A DNA stretch of 30,239 bases from an uncultured Pseudomonadota bacterium (GTDB lineage Bacteria > Pseudomonadota > Gammaproteobacteria > Burkholderiales > Usitatibacteraceae), in the NCBI GenBank assembly GCA_937898635.1, contig CALEJW010000059.1:1-30239 (forward strand), given 5' to 3'. The position numbers and the translations under genes were made by a program. The notes under the pieces were generated by a model, which did no database searches, was not told where the DNA came from, and was given only the letters and a program-made list of their open reading frames with translations. Positions 14,688 to 22,275 of the stretch are shown here, in pieces. Positions within the stretch are counted from its first letter, which is position 1; each line of letters begins with the position of its first letter.

Positions 14688-16100
14688 CTAACCCTTCTTC
14701 CCGGGCTCCGAGGCGGCCTTCGTCGGCGCTTCGGCGGCGGCCTTCTTCGGCGGCTCCACCATCAGGTTGACGGCGGGCCACTGGCGTCCGTGGCAGGCGG
14801 GGTTGGCGCAGAAATTGCCCCCCTGCTTGCCGAACTTGAGGGGCGTCCCGTGGCACTTCTCGCAGTCGGGCCCGACTTCGTCGCTGTGCACGTGCATGAA
14901 ATTGGGCTTCTGGTGGCTCTCGGGCTGCTGCTCGCCCGTCTTGTCGGGCAGGAGCGAGGCGACGCTTCCCTTGCCCTTCTCGCGCGTGACCTGCGGCAGG
15001 GCATGGCAGAGGGTGCACTGCAGCCGGATCGCCTCGCCCTTGTCGTTGTAGTGCTTGCCGTCGTGGCAGCGGAAGCAGCCCGGGGTATCGGCGTGTCCCG
15101 TGTGGTTCGGGAAGGACTTCCAGGTGAAGCCCTTCTCCTGGAAGGAGGCGGCAAGGAGGATCGCGCGCATCGCCTTGTTGAACTTCTGCTCGGCCGCCTT
15201 CAACTCTCCCGGCACCGCGGCCTTGGCGGAGGCTTCCGCGAGCAGCTTGTCGATCTTCGCCTCGCGCAGCGCCCGGTCTCCGGTGATTTCGCCCAGCGCG
15301 GCGATGAGGGCGACGGACCGGGCCTTGGCCTCGGGAAGCGCGCGGTCGATGGCGCCGCTGCGGATGGCCTCGTCCACCACCGTCTCGGGATTGGCGAACG
15401 GGTGACCCACCTGGTTGTGGCAGTCGTAGCAGGCCATGGTCCGCGGCTCGAGCGCGGAGATCTGCTGGGCCGTGAGCTTGGTCTCGCCGTCGGTGTAGGT
15501 CACCCGGGTGCCGTCGGGCTTCCTCACCTCGACCCAGGGAATCTCGCGGCGCTGCGGGTCGGGGGACACGAAGCGCACCTCGTTCTGGATGTGCCAGTGG
15601 ATGCCCCTGGTGTAGCCCTCGCGGATCGCGTCCATCCCCGTGTGCAGGACGATCTTCGTGCGCGACTCGCTGCTCTCCGCGTCGGTCCCGTAGTGGACCT
15701 TCACCGCGATGCTGTCGTGGTGCTCGACGGACGGCCAGTGGCAGCTCTCGCAGGCCTCGCGGGACGGGCGCAGGGTGCCGGAGGTGATCGGGCGCTCGTA
15801 GCCGACGATCATGCCCCAGAGCTCCTTCGCGTGCGTGGGCTTCAGGGCCATCAGGTGCAGCGTCGAGTTGCGCCCCATGTGGCACTCGACGCAGTTCACG
15901 CGGGCGTGCGCGCCGACCTTGTGCGCGGCGATCTCCTCCGGGTGGACGTCGTGGCACATGGTCGCGCAGAAGGCGTTGCTGTTGGAGTACTCCCAGCCCG
16001 CGATGCCCGCGGCGCCGACCACGGCGAGCCCGACCAGCACCACCACGATCGACGTGATCGACCCCAGCATCAGCGTCCTTCGGCCCATTCGGATCTTCAT
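14688..16100 (-). CDS. Membrane-anchored octahaem NapC/NirT-like cytochrome c with CX3CH and CX4CH motifs
   Basis: 470 residues; GGAGGGGAG precedes ATG 16100. One N-terminal membrane helix (12-34) is followed by a NapC/NrfH-like start with CATMCH (45-50, a CX3CH motif), CVECH (70-74), CESCH (117-121) and CYDCH (224-228). A helical spacer rich in Ala/Glu (about 235-320) leads to a C-terminal group: CFRCH (342-346), CTLCH (362-366), CEKCH (413-417) and CANPACH (431-437, CX4CH). If both unusual motifs carry haem the total is eight; otherwise six or seven. The tail is Lys/Ala/Pro rich. NapC-type proteins oxidise membrane quinol and pass electrons to periplasmic partners. It is separated from the cytochrome b gene by 118 bases. 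Confidence 0.88.
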   Translation of the reverse strand: MKIRMGRRTLMLGSITSIVVVLVGLAVVGAAGIAGWEYSNSNAFCATMCHDVHPEEIAAHKVGAHARVNCVECHMGRNSTLHLMALKPTHAKELWGMIVGYERPITSGTLRPSREACESCHWPSVEHHDSIAVKVHYGTDAESSESRTKIVLHTGMDAIREGYTRGIHWHIQNEVRFVSPDPQRREIPWVEVRKPDGTRVTYTDGETKLTAQQISALEPRTMACYDCHNQVGHPFANPETVVDEAIRSGAIDRALPEAKARSVALIAALGEITGDRALREAKIDKLLAEASAKAAVPGELKAAEQKFNKAMRAILLAASFQEKGFTWKSFPNHTGHADTPGCFRCHDGKHYNDKGEAIRLQCTLCHALPQVTREKGKGSVASLLPDKTGEQQPESHQKPNFMHVHSDEVGPDCEKCHGTPLKFGKQGGNFCANPACHGRQWPAVNLMVEPPKKAAAEAPTKAASEPGKKG

Positions 16101-16218
16101 GTTCTCGCTCCCCTCCTCGTTTTGCGGCACGCCGCCGGATCCGGCTGCGTCGCGTGCCGGGATGGCCGCAGGGCCGGACGAGCCGGCCCCGCGCGTTCCA
16201 TTGTAGGGCGCTCGCGCG

Positions 16219-17091
16219 TCAAGTGATCACGCTGTAGACGATGACCACGACGGTGAGCGTGCCGACGACGACGGCGGTGCCGCCGACGATCCAGCCGAAA
16301 TACATCGCCGGCCGCGACGGCGGCGTCGTCTCCGCGGCCGCGAGCCCGCCCGCCTTCAGCAGGCGCTCGTACTCCATCGGGCGCTCGTCCTTCAGCTCGT
16401 GCTCCGGGATCCGGCCGGTGAAGATCACGAGGTCCATCGGGAACTTCTCCGGGCGCAGGTGGCCGTTGAAGAAGTGGATGGTGAAGATGAAGCCCACGGC
16501 GAGCAGCGCCTCCTCGCCGTGCACGACGGTCGCGATGTTGAAGATCCAGCCCGGGAGGAACGCCGCGAACTGCGCCGGGAACCAGAGGATGAGACCCGAG
16601 CCGCCTATGATGAACATGCCCCAGAAGACCGCCCAGTAGTCGAACTTCTCCCAGTACGTGTAGCGGTCGAACTTCGGGCGCTCGCCCTTGCCCACGAACC
16701 AGAGCACGTGGCGCCAGATGTCGACGATGTCCTGCGGCTGCGGGGTCATGGAATTCGGCCCCCAGAGGATCGCCATGAGGCCGGTGCGCCGGGCGGCGAC
16801 GAGGAACACGCGCGCCACGTGCGAGACGAAGACCACGATCATGACGGCTGCGCAGATGCGGTGGATGAGCGCGGCGCCCGCGTAGCCGCCGAGGGCGCGC
16901 GCGAGGCCCGCGGCCCACCCGTGGTCCGAGAAGAGCGGCGGGATGCCGGTGATGGCGCAGCCGATGAAGGTGATCATCAGCGAGGCGTGCATCACCCGGT
17001 CGATGCGGTCGAAGCGCTTGTAGTAGCGCCCGCCGGCGCCGGGATTCGCCGGCGCAGCCGCGCCGCCCGCGGGGTCCATGGGGGAGGACAT
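16219..17091 (-). CDS. Membrane cytochrome b (formate dehydrogenase gamma / Ni-hydrogenase cyt b type)
   Basis: 290 residues with an Ala/Pro/Gly-rich N-terminus and about five membrane helices (roughly 36-53, 70-98, 150-171, 184-208, 265-288). Candidate haem b ligands are His35 (VMHASL), His77 (LIHRIC), His191 (VVHGEE) and His206 (TIHFFN). Their spacing of 42 and 15 mimics the two-haem FdnI pattern; His91 is an alternative. ATG 17091 overlaps the stop of the 11-haem gene (TGATG), so translation is coupled and the two products probably form one complex. Such subunits exchange electrons between the quinone pool and periplasmic haems. No formate dehydrogenase or hydrogenase catalytic gene is adjacent. 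Confidence 0.88.
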   Translation of the reverse strand: MSSPMDPAGGAAAPANPGAGGRYYKRFDRIDRVMHASLMITFIGCAITGIPPLFSDHGWAAGLARALGGYAGAALIHRICAAVMIVVFVSHVARVFLVAARRTGLMAILWGPNSMTPQPQDIVDIWRHVLWFVGKGERPKFDRYTYWEKFDYWAVFWGMFIIGGSGLILWFPAQFAAFLPGWIFNIATVVHGEEALLAVGFIFTIHFFNGHLRPEKFPMDLVIFTGRIPEHELKDERPMEYERLLKAGGLAAAETTPPSRPAMYFGWIVGGTAVVVGTLTVVVIVYSVIT

Positions 17092-18341
17092 CAGTGCTTC
17101 TCCTGGTTGACTTCGCCCCGCCGCCGCCGCACTTCCGCGAGGCCACGGTAGAGCCAGAGGACCGTGTGCAGGCCGAAGAAGGCGAACACGCCCGCGAGCA
17201 GGATCTGCATGAACTTGGTCGTGTAGTAGAGGATCAGGCCGCTTTCCTTGCTGTGCTTGTTGGCGTGCGGCTGGAACTTCACGAAGTTCGCGTTGGCCTT
17301 CGGGTGGCAGGCCTGGCAGGTCGAGAGGATGCGCTCGTCGGAGACCTTCGAGAGCGGGTTCGACTTGGGCAGCATGTCGTGCGCGCCGTGGCAGCTCGCG
17401 CAGGTGGCGACGACGGTGAAGCCGAGGTCGGTGACCTGCCCGTGGTAGGTGTCGCGGTAGGTCTTGATGTAGTCGGTGTGGCATCCGCCGCACTCACGGA
17501 TCACCGCTACCTGCCACTGGGGCGCCTTCGGGTCGGAGATGGTATGCGCGCCGTGGCAGTCGGTGCATCCCGGCGCCGTCATGACGTGGCTCGCCCGCAT
17601 CTTGCCGTGCTGTCCGCCAGCCCAGACTTTCTTCACCTTGGCGTGGCAGGTCCCGCAGGTGTCGGGGATGTTGGCGCGGGAGACGGCGCTTTCCGGATCC
17701 TTCTTCGGGCGCATGTCGTGCGAGCCGTGGCAGTCGGTGCAGACCGGCACCCGGTCCTTCGCCTTGCCTTCCGAGCGCAGGAGCCGGCCGTGGATGCTGT
17801 CGTGGTAGAGGGCGGCGACATTTCCGCCCGGCATCTTGCCCTGCTTCACCAGGGCCTCGCTGCCGTGGCAGGCCGCGCAGGTCGACTCGATGTGGGCGCG
17901 GTTCACGAGCGAAGCCTCGTCCGCGGCCGGCTTGATGTCGTGCGTGCCGTGGCAGTTCGAGCAGGTGGCGGCCACGCCGTTGCCGCCCTTGCGCGCCATG
18001 CCGTGCGCCGTGGCGGCGTAGTCCTTCACCGCCGTCTCGTGGCAGCTCGAGCACTGCGCGGGCTGGGGCGACTTGTGGGGGTACTTGCGGACCCCTTCGT
18101 CGGCGTGGCACTCGACGCAGGCGACCTTCGCCTGGCCGTGCATGGACTTGAGGAAGCTCTCCGGCTCGACCTTCACGGGCTTGCCCGCGGCGCTCTTGTC
18201 GCCGGGCTCGGCCTCGGCGTGGCAGTCGAGGCACTTCTCGTTCGGATCGGCTGCCTTCCTGCCCGTTTCCTTGGCGCCCGCCGCGGCAGCGAGGCCGAGC
18301 ATCAGGGCAAGGGCGGTGGCTCGTAGCGTTGCGCGGATCAT
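17091..18341 (-). CDS. Undecahaem cytochrome c with C-terminal membrane anchor
   Basis: 416 residues from ATG 18341 (AGGAAA upstream). The signal peptide is about 1-23. Eleven CXXCH motifs start at residues 37, 75, 97, 127, 155, 201, 229, 259, 284, 314 and 342. The last eight are arranged as four dihaem modules, three exactly 33 residues long and one 30. HG dipeptides upstream of each module (HGMA, HGRL, HGKM, HGQV) are likely distal haem ligands. One membrane helix (about 376-398, MQILLAGVFAFFGLHTVLW) ends in a basic cytoplasmic tail, so the haem domain sits in the periplasm tethered by its C-terminus. It is the first gene of the operon and is coupled to the cytochrome b. The module CxxCHGxHDxxP is common in multihaem electron carriers; a catalytic role is not excluded. 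Confidence 0.9.
   Translation of the reverse strand: MIRATLRATALALMLGLAAAAGAKETGRKAADPNEKCLDCHAEAEPGDKSAAGKPVKVEPESFLKSMHGQAKVACVECHADEGVRKYPHKSPQPAQCSSCHETAVKDYAATAHGMARKGGNGVAATCSNCHGTHDIKPAADEASLVNRAHIESTCAACHGSEALVKQGKMPGGNVAALYHDSIHGRLLRSEGKAKDRVPVCTDCHGSHDMRPKKDPESAVSRANIPDTCGTCHAKVKKVWAGGQHGKMRASHVMTAPGCTDCHGAHTISDPKAPQWQVAVIRECGGCHTDYIKTYRDTYHGQVTDLGFTVVATCASCHGAHDMLPKSNPLSKVSDERILSTCQACHPKANANFVKFQPHANKHSKESGLILYYTTKFMQILLAGVFAFFGLHTVLWLYRGLAEVRRRRGEVNQEKH
17304..17963 (-). repeat. Four tandem dihaem modules within the undecahaem cytochrome
   Basis: Residues 127-159, 201-233, 259-288 and 314-346 share the plan CxxCHGxH(D/T)-(M/I)-x-P, about 10 residues, V-x5-I-x2-(T/E)-C-x2-CH. Three copies are exactly 33 residues long, which points to internal duplication. 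Confidence 0.85.
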
Positions 18342-18473
18342 CTTCGGGTTTCCTGGCGCGGGTTGCCGCTGCCCCCGGCCCGGATTCCGGGCCCCGCATC
18401 CGGCGGACGCGGGTGGGGATTTGGCGCTGGACATCGTCGCCCGCAACGGTCTCACGGAGGGGGGTATGCGATG

Positions 18474-18487
18474 TTGATATGGGTCAA
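18474..18487. promoter_or_regulatory. FNR/DNR-type binding site between the multihaem operon and the RNA nuclease gene
   Basis: TTGAT-ATGG-GTCAA matches TTGAT-N4-ATCAA at 9 of 10 bases and contains a perfect TTGA-N6-TCAA core. It lies 133 bases upstream of the undecahaem start (minus) and 58 bases upstream of the nuclease start (plus). Toward the nuclease it is centred near -64 from a leaderless start. Toward the operon no -10 box stands at class II distance, so the controlled direction is not settled. Confidence 0.7.
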
Positions 18488-18532
18488 GCGCGGCCGGCCG
18501 GTCGGGGCGCCTCGACGCATCGCCCGCGCGGC

Positions 18533-18538
18533 TAGAAT
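18533..18538 (+). promoter_or_regulatory. -10 box TAGAAT of the RNA nuclease gene, leaderless geometry
   Basis: TAGAATGG, six bases between the hexamer and ATG 18545, and no Shine-Dalgarno sequence. Transcription would begin at the start codon. Confidence 0.5.
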
Positions 18539-18544
18539 GGGTCC

Positions 18545-19927
18545 ATGCGGATCCGCTTTCTCGGCGCGGCGCGCGAAGTGACGGGCTCGTGCTTCCTGGT
18601 GGACACGGGACGCGTGCGCTTCGCGGTGGATTGCGGGATGTTCCAGGGCGGGCGCGAGGCGGGCGCGCGAAACCGCGCCTTTCCCGCCTTCGACCCCGGG
18701 GAGCTCGACTTCGCCCTCGTCACCCATGCGCACCTCGACCACTGCGGGCTCCTGCCCGTGCTCGCGGCGCGCTCGCCCTCGCTCCCCGTCTACGCCACGC
18801 GCGCGACCGCCGACCTGCTGCCGGTGATGCTGCAGGACAGCGCGCACATCCAGTCGCGCGAAGGGCGGCGGGATGCGCGTGCCCGTGCGCCCGCCGCCCC
18901 GCCCCTCTACGGGCCGAAGGACGTCGAGCGCGCCATGAGGAGCGTGAACGGCGTTCCCTACGGCGTGGAGTTCCGGCCCCATCCGGAGGCCCGCGTGCGC
19001 TTCCTCGATGCCGGGCACATCCTCGGTTCCGCGATCGTCGAGGTGCGCCTGCGCGACGGGGCCCGGGAGCGCCGGGTGGTGTTCTCCGGGGACCTCGGGC
19101 AACCCGCGAGGCCCATCGTGCGCGATCCCGAGAGCGTCGCCCTGGCCGACGTCCTCGTCGTGGAGTCCACCTACGGCGACCGCGACCACAAGTCGATGGA
19201 CGAGACGCTTCGCGAACTGGTGGAGGTCGTTCGCGCCACGGTCGGAGAGCGCCGCGGCAACCTCGTCATCCCCGCGTTCGCCCTCGGGCGCGCCCAGGAG
19301 CTCCTGGTGCTCCTCTACGAGCTTTGCGAGCGGGGCGAGCTTCCCGCGCTCAACGTCTTCGTCGACTCTCCCCTCGCGCGCAAGGCGACGGCGGTCACCT
19401 TCGCGCACCTGGAGTCGCTCGATCCCGTCGTCTCCCGCTTCGTCCGGGCGCTGCGCCGGCGGCGCCTGCCCTTCCGGCTGGACTTCACGCGCAGCCCGGA
19501 GGAATCGATGGCGATCAACCGGATCCGCGCGGGCGCGATCATCATCGCCGCGAGCGGCATGTGCGAGGCCGGCCGCGTGCGCCACCACCTGCGCCACAAC
19601 CTCGCGCGGGAGGAGTGCGGCGTCCTGTTCACGGGCTTCCAGGCGGCCGGCACCCTGGGCCGGCGCCTCGTGGACGGCGCGCGAAGCGCCCGGCTCTTCG
19701 GGGAGACGGTGCCGGTGCGCGCGGGCATCCACACGCTGGGCGGGCTGTCCGCGCACGCGGACCGGCGCGCGCTCCTCGCCTGGCTCCGCGGCTTCCGGCG
19801 GCCACCGTCGCGGACCTTCGTCGTGCACGGGGAGGAAGCCGCCGCGCGAGCCTTCGCCGGCGCGGTGCAGGCCCTGCCGGGCTGGAACGCGACGGTGCCG
19901 GAGCCCGGCGAGACGGTGGAGTGCTGA
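18545..19927 (+). CDS. MBL-fold beta-CASP RNA exonuclease (CPSF/Ysh1-like)
   Basis: 460 residues, typical of the bacterial beta-CASP group. The metallo-beta-lactamase metal motif HAHLDH (61-66) is present, followed by DAGHILGSAIVEV and FSGDLGQ, and then VVESTYGDRDH. The beta-CASP part has FALGRAQELLVLL and the conserved ASGMCEAGRVRHHLRHNL, and the C-terminal His is in LGGLSAHADRRAL. These are the motifs of zinc-dependent RNA nucleases related to eukaryotic CPSF-73. It likely acts in RNA processing or decay in the cytoplasm. In many betaproteobacteria such genes neighbour anaerobic or Crp-regulated genes; here an FNR-type box is shared with the divergent cytochrome operon. Confidence 0.93.
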   Translation: MRIRFLGAAREVTGSCFLVDTGRVRFAVDCGMFQGGREAGARNRAFPAFDPGELDFALVTHAHLDHCGLLPVLAARSPSLPVYATRATADLLPVMLQDSAHIQSREGRRDARARAPAAPPLYGPKDVERAMRSVNGVPYGVEFRPHPEARVRFLDAGHILGSAIVEVRLRDGARERRVVFSGDLGQPARPIVRDPESVALADVLVVESTYGDRDHKSMDETLRELVEVVRATVGERRGNLVIPAFALGRAQELLVLLYELCERGELPALNVFVDSPLARKATAVTFAHLESLDPVVSRFVRALRRRRLPFRLDFTRSPEESMAINRIRAGAIIIAASGMCEAGRVRHHLRHNLAREECGVLFTGFQAAGTLGRRLVDGARSARLFGETVPVRAGIHTLGGLSAHADRRALLAWLRGFRRPPSRTFVVHGEEAAARAFAGAVQALPGWNATVPEPGETVEC

Positions 19928-19939
19928 GGCGCGGCGGGA

Positions 19940-19968
19940 CTGACGCGACCCCGGGCTCCTGCTATGCT
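19940..19968 (+). promoter_or_regulatory. Candidate promoter of the histidine kinase operon
   Basis: CTGACG (-35, 4 of 6) and TATGCT (-10, 4 of 6) are separated by exactly 17 bases, with the -10 ending 42 bases before ATG 20011. Confidence 0.4.
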
Positions 19969-20010
19969 TCGGTGGCTCGTGTAACCACCGCCGTAACGCA
20001 TCTCCCCGCC

Positions 20011-21492
20011 ATGGCCCCGACCCCTTCCCCCTCGCCCCCCGAGAGCGGCGATCGCTGGCGGGAGGCCGTCCTGACCGCCGCCCTCGCCGTGTTCGACTGG
20101 GACGTGCCGGCGCAGAGGATCTACCGCTCGCCGGAGATGCTCTCCACCTGGGACTACCCCGAAGGGCCCAACGAAGGCGTGGACGACGTCCGCCTCGTCG
20201 CGCACCCCGACGACTACCCCGCCATCCGGCGGCGGATGGCGGACCTCGCCTCGGGCGCCGCGGAGCGCGCCACGCTGGAAGTGCGCATGCGCGAGCGCTC
20301 CGGGGAGTGGCGTTGGGTGCGCTGGCGGGCCCGCGTCGTGAGCGCGGGCGACGACGGGCGCGCCCTGCGCGTGGTGGGCACGGTGACGGACATCGACGCG
20401 CTCTGGAAGGGTCGCGACCTCGCCCGCGAGAGCCAGATGCGCCTGCAGGGCATCGTCGACTCGGCCATGGACGCGATCATCTCCGTGGATGCCGAGCAGC
20501 GCATCACGCTCTTCAACCGCGCCGCCGAACGCATCTTCGGCTTCGAGCTGCGCGAGGTGCTCGGCCAGCCGCTCGACATGCTGATCCCGGCGCGCTTCCA
20601 CCGCGACCACCGCCACCACGTGGAGTCCTTCGGGCGCACCGGCGTCTCCAGCCGCCCGATGATGGCCCAGCGCATCGTCACGGCGCTTCGCAAGAGCGGC
20701 GAGGAATTCCCGATCGACGCCTCGATCTCGCAGAACGAGATCCGCGGCCAGCACTTCTACACGGTGATCCTGCGCGACGTCTCCCTGCGCGAGCGCACGC
20801 GCCGGGAGCTCGCCCAGGCCCGCGAGGACCTGCGCGAGCTCTCCGTGGCCTCGCGGACCGCCCGCGAGCAGGAGAACAGCCGCATCTCGCGCGAGCTCCA
20901 CGACGAGCTGGGGCAGAACCTCACCTCCCTCAAGATGGATCTCGCCTGGCTCGAGGCCAACACCGCGAAGGACAACGACAAGGTGGCGCGCACGCTCACC
21001 GCCATGCGCTCGGTCCTCGACAGCACGGTGGCCGCGACGCGGCGCATCTCGGCGGACCTTCGCCCGCTGATGCTCGACGACCTTGGCCTGCTCGCCGCGC
21101 TGGAGTGGCTCGTCGAGGAGACTTCGCGCAGGCACGGCTTCCTCGTGAGGCTCGACGTGGACGAGGCGAGCGGCAGCCTCGCCGAGCCCCTGGCCTCCCA
21201 CATCTACCGCATCGTCCAGGAGGGCCTCACCAACGCCGGCCGCCACGCGGCGGCCAGCCAGGTCACGGTGAGCCTGCGCACCATCGGGCGCGAGGTGCTC
21301 CTCGACTTGACGGACGACGGCCGCGGCCTCGCGCCCGAGAACCTCCAGAAGAAGGGCTCCTTCGGGCTGGTGGGCATCCGCGAGCGCGTCTATATCCTGG
21401 CCGGCTCCGTGGAATTTCGCGGCGACGCGGGCCACGGCACGACGATCCAGGTGCGCCTGCCGATTCCCGCGGGCGACGGGGAGGCACCGTGA
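20011..21492 (+). CDS. PAS-PAS sensor histidine kinase, NarX/HisKA_3 type
   Basis: 493 residues, no membrane helix, so a cytoplasmic sensor. The first PAS/PAC domain is about 18-130 (VFDWDVPAQRIYRS, HPDDYPAI, GTVTDID) and the second about 142-258 (GIVDSAMDAIISVDAEQRI, FNRAAERIFGF). A linker coiled coil (about 258-290) leads to the HisKA_3 dimerisation helix with phospho-acceptor His297 in SRELHDELGQNLTSLKMDL. The HATPase domain has VQEGLTNAGRHA (N-box), DDGRG (435-439) and GSFGLVGIRERV. No Cys or haem motif typical of FixL is evident, so the PAS ligand is unknown. The response regulator gene overlaps its stop (GTGA), making them a cognate pair. Confidence 0.93.
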   Translation: MAPTPSPSPPESGDRWREAVLTAALAVFDWDVPAQRIYRSPEMLSTWDYPEGPNEGVDDVRLVAHPDDYPAIRRRMADLASGAAERATLEVRMRERSGEWRWVRWRARVVSAGDDGRALRVVGTVTDIDALWKGRDLARESQMRLQGIVDSAMDAIISVDAEQRITLFNRAAERIFGFELREVLGQPLDMLIPARFHRDHRHHVESFGRTGVSSRPMMAQRIVTALRKSGEEFPIDASISQNEIRGQHFYTVILRDVSLRERTRRELAQAREDLRELSVASRTAREQENSRISRELHDELGQNLTSLKMDLAWLEANTAKDNDKVARTLTAMRSVLDSTVAATRRISADLRPLMLDDLGLLAALEWLVEETSRRHGFLVRLDVDEASGSLAEPLASHIYRIVQEGLTNAGRHAAASQVTVSLRTIGREVLLDLTDDGRGLAPENLQKKGSFGLVGIRERVYILAGSVEFRGDAGHGTTIQVRLPIPAGDGEAP

Positions 21493-22139
21493 CACGCGTG
21501 CTCGTCGCCGACGACCACGCCATCGTCCGCGAAGGCCTGAAACGCATCCTCGAGGGCCAGGACGGCATCGACGTCGCGGGCGAGGCCACGAACGGCCACG
21601 AGGTCCTCGCGAAAGTGCGAGAGGGCGGCTTCGACATCCTCATGCTCGACCTCTCGATGCCGGGCAAGAGCGGGATCGACCTCATCAAGCAGGTGAAGGA
21701 GGAGAGCCCGAAGCTGCGCGTCCTGGTGCTCACCATGCACGAGGAGGACCAGTACGCGGTGCGCGCCATCCGCGCCGGCGCCTCGGGCTACCTCACCAAG
21801 GAAAGCGCGCCGGGGCAGCTCGTCTCGGCGCTGCGCCGGCTGGCCGAGGGCCGGCTCTACATCAGCGCGAACGTCGCCGAGCAGCTGGCCCTCGACGTGC
21901 AGCCGCGCGACGACGAGGCGCCGCACCGGCACCTCTCCGACCGCGAGTTCGAGGTCTTCCAGCTCCTCGTGAGCGGTCGCAGCATCTCCGAGATCGCCGC
22001 CCAGCTGCACCTCAGCGTGAAGACCGTGAGCACGCACAAGACGCGGATCCTGCAGAAGATGAGCGTGGCTTCCGTGGCGGACCTCGTCCGCTACGCGATC
22101 CGCCACCGCCTCGCCCCGGGCGAGCCGCCGGCCGGCTGA
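21489..22139 (+). CDS. NarL/FixJ-family response regulator
   Basis: 216 residues starting at GTG 21489, which overlaps the kinase stop codon (GTGA), so translation is coupled. The receiver has acidic pocket Asp8-Asp9, phospho-acceptor Asp54 in MLDLSMPG, Thr82 and Lys104 (YLTKES). A LuxR-type helix-turn-helix (about 148-205) has LSDREFEVFQLLVSGRSISE and LHLSVKTVSTHKTRIL. It is expected to be phosphorylated by the kinase upstream and to bind DNA as a dimer. An inverted repeat at 22147-22162 just after the gene is a candidate target. Confidence 0.95.
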   Translation: MTRVLVADDHAIVREGLKRILEGQDGIDVAGEATNGHEVLAKVREGGFDILMLDLSMPGKSGIDLIKQVKEESPKLRVLVLTMHEEDQYAVRAIRAGASGYLTKESAPGQLVSALRRLAEGRLYISANVAEQLALDVQPRDDEAPHRHLSDREFEVFQLLVSGRSISEIAAQLHLSVKTVSTHKTRILQKMSVASVADLVRYAIRHRLAPGEPPAG

Positions 22140-22146
22140 ACGCCGC

Positions 22147-22185
22147 GTAGGACGATTCCTACGGCGCCCGCGGGCGCATTCCTAC
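22147..22185. promoter_or_regulatory. GTAGGA-N4-TCCTAC dyad plus extra half-site
   Basis: GTAGGA (22147-22152) and TCCTAC (22157-22162) form a perfect 6-bp dyad, with a further TCCTAC at 22180-22185. It lies 8 bases after the NarL-type gene and about 110 bases before the receiver gene. The dyad size suits a LuxR-type regulator dimer. As RNA it could also form a small hairpin. Confidence 0.45.
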
Positions 22186-22230
22186 CCTGCGAATCAGCCG
22201 GCGCCGATAGGCGGGCCGGCGCGTGCCGGC

Positions 22231-22236
22231 CAGAAT
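22231..22236 (+). promoter_or_regulatory. Candidate -10 box for the receiver/Crp transcript
   Basis: CAGAAT followed by six bases and an ATG at 22243, the same geometry as the TAGAAT before the RNA nuclease gene. Confidence 0.35.
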
Positions 22237-22242
22237 GCGTCC

Positions 22243-22275
22243 ATGAACCCGACGAACGCATTTCCCCGGCCGTGA
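22243..22275 (+). CDS. Possible 10-residue leader ORF coupled to the receiver gene
   Basis: ATG 22243 opens a ten-codon frame (MNPTNAFPRP) whose TGA stop overlaps the ATG of the receiver gene as TGATG. The receiver start has no Shine-Dalgarno sequence of its own, so re-initiation from this mini-ORF is plausible. It is too short to judge by codon use, and chance is a real alternative. Confidence 0.3.
   Translation: MNPTNAFPRP

Noticed and set aside
16200..16222. Internal promoter (TTGACG and TACAAT, minus strand) for the octahaem gene
   Set aside because: The spacer is only 11 bases, too short for a sigma-70 promoter; the gene is more simply read from the operon promoter.
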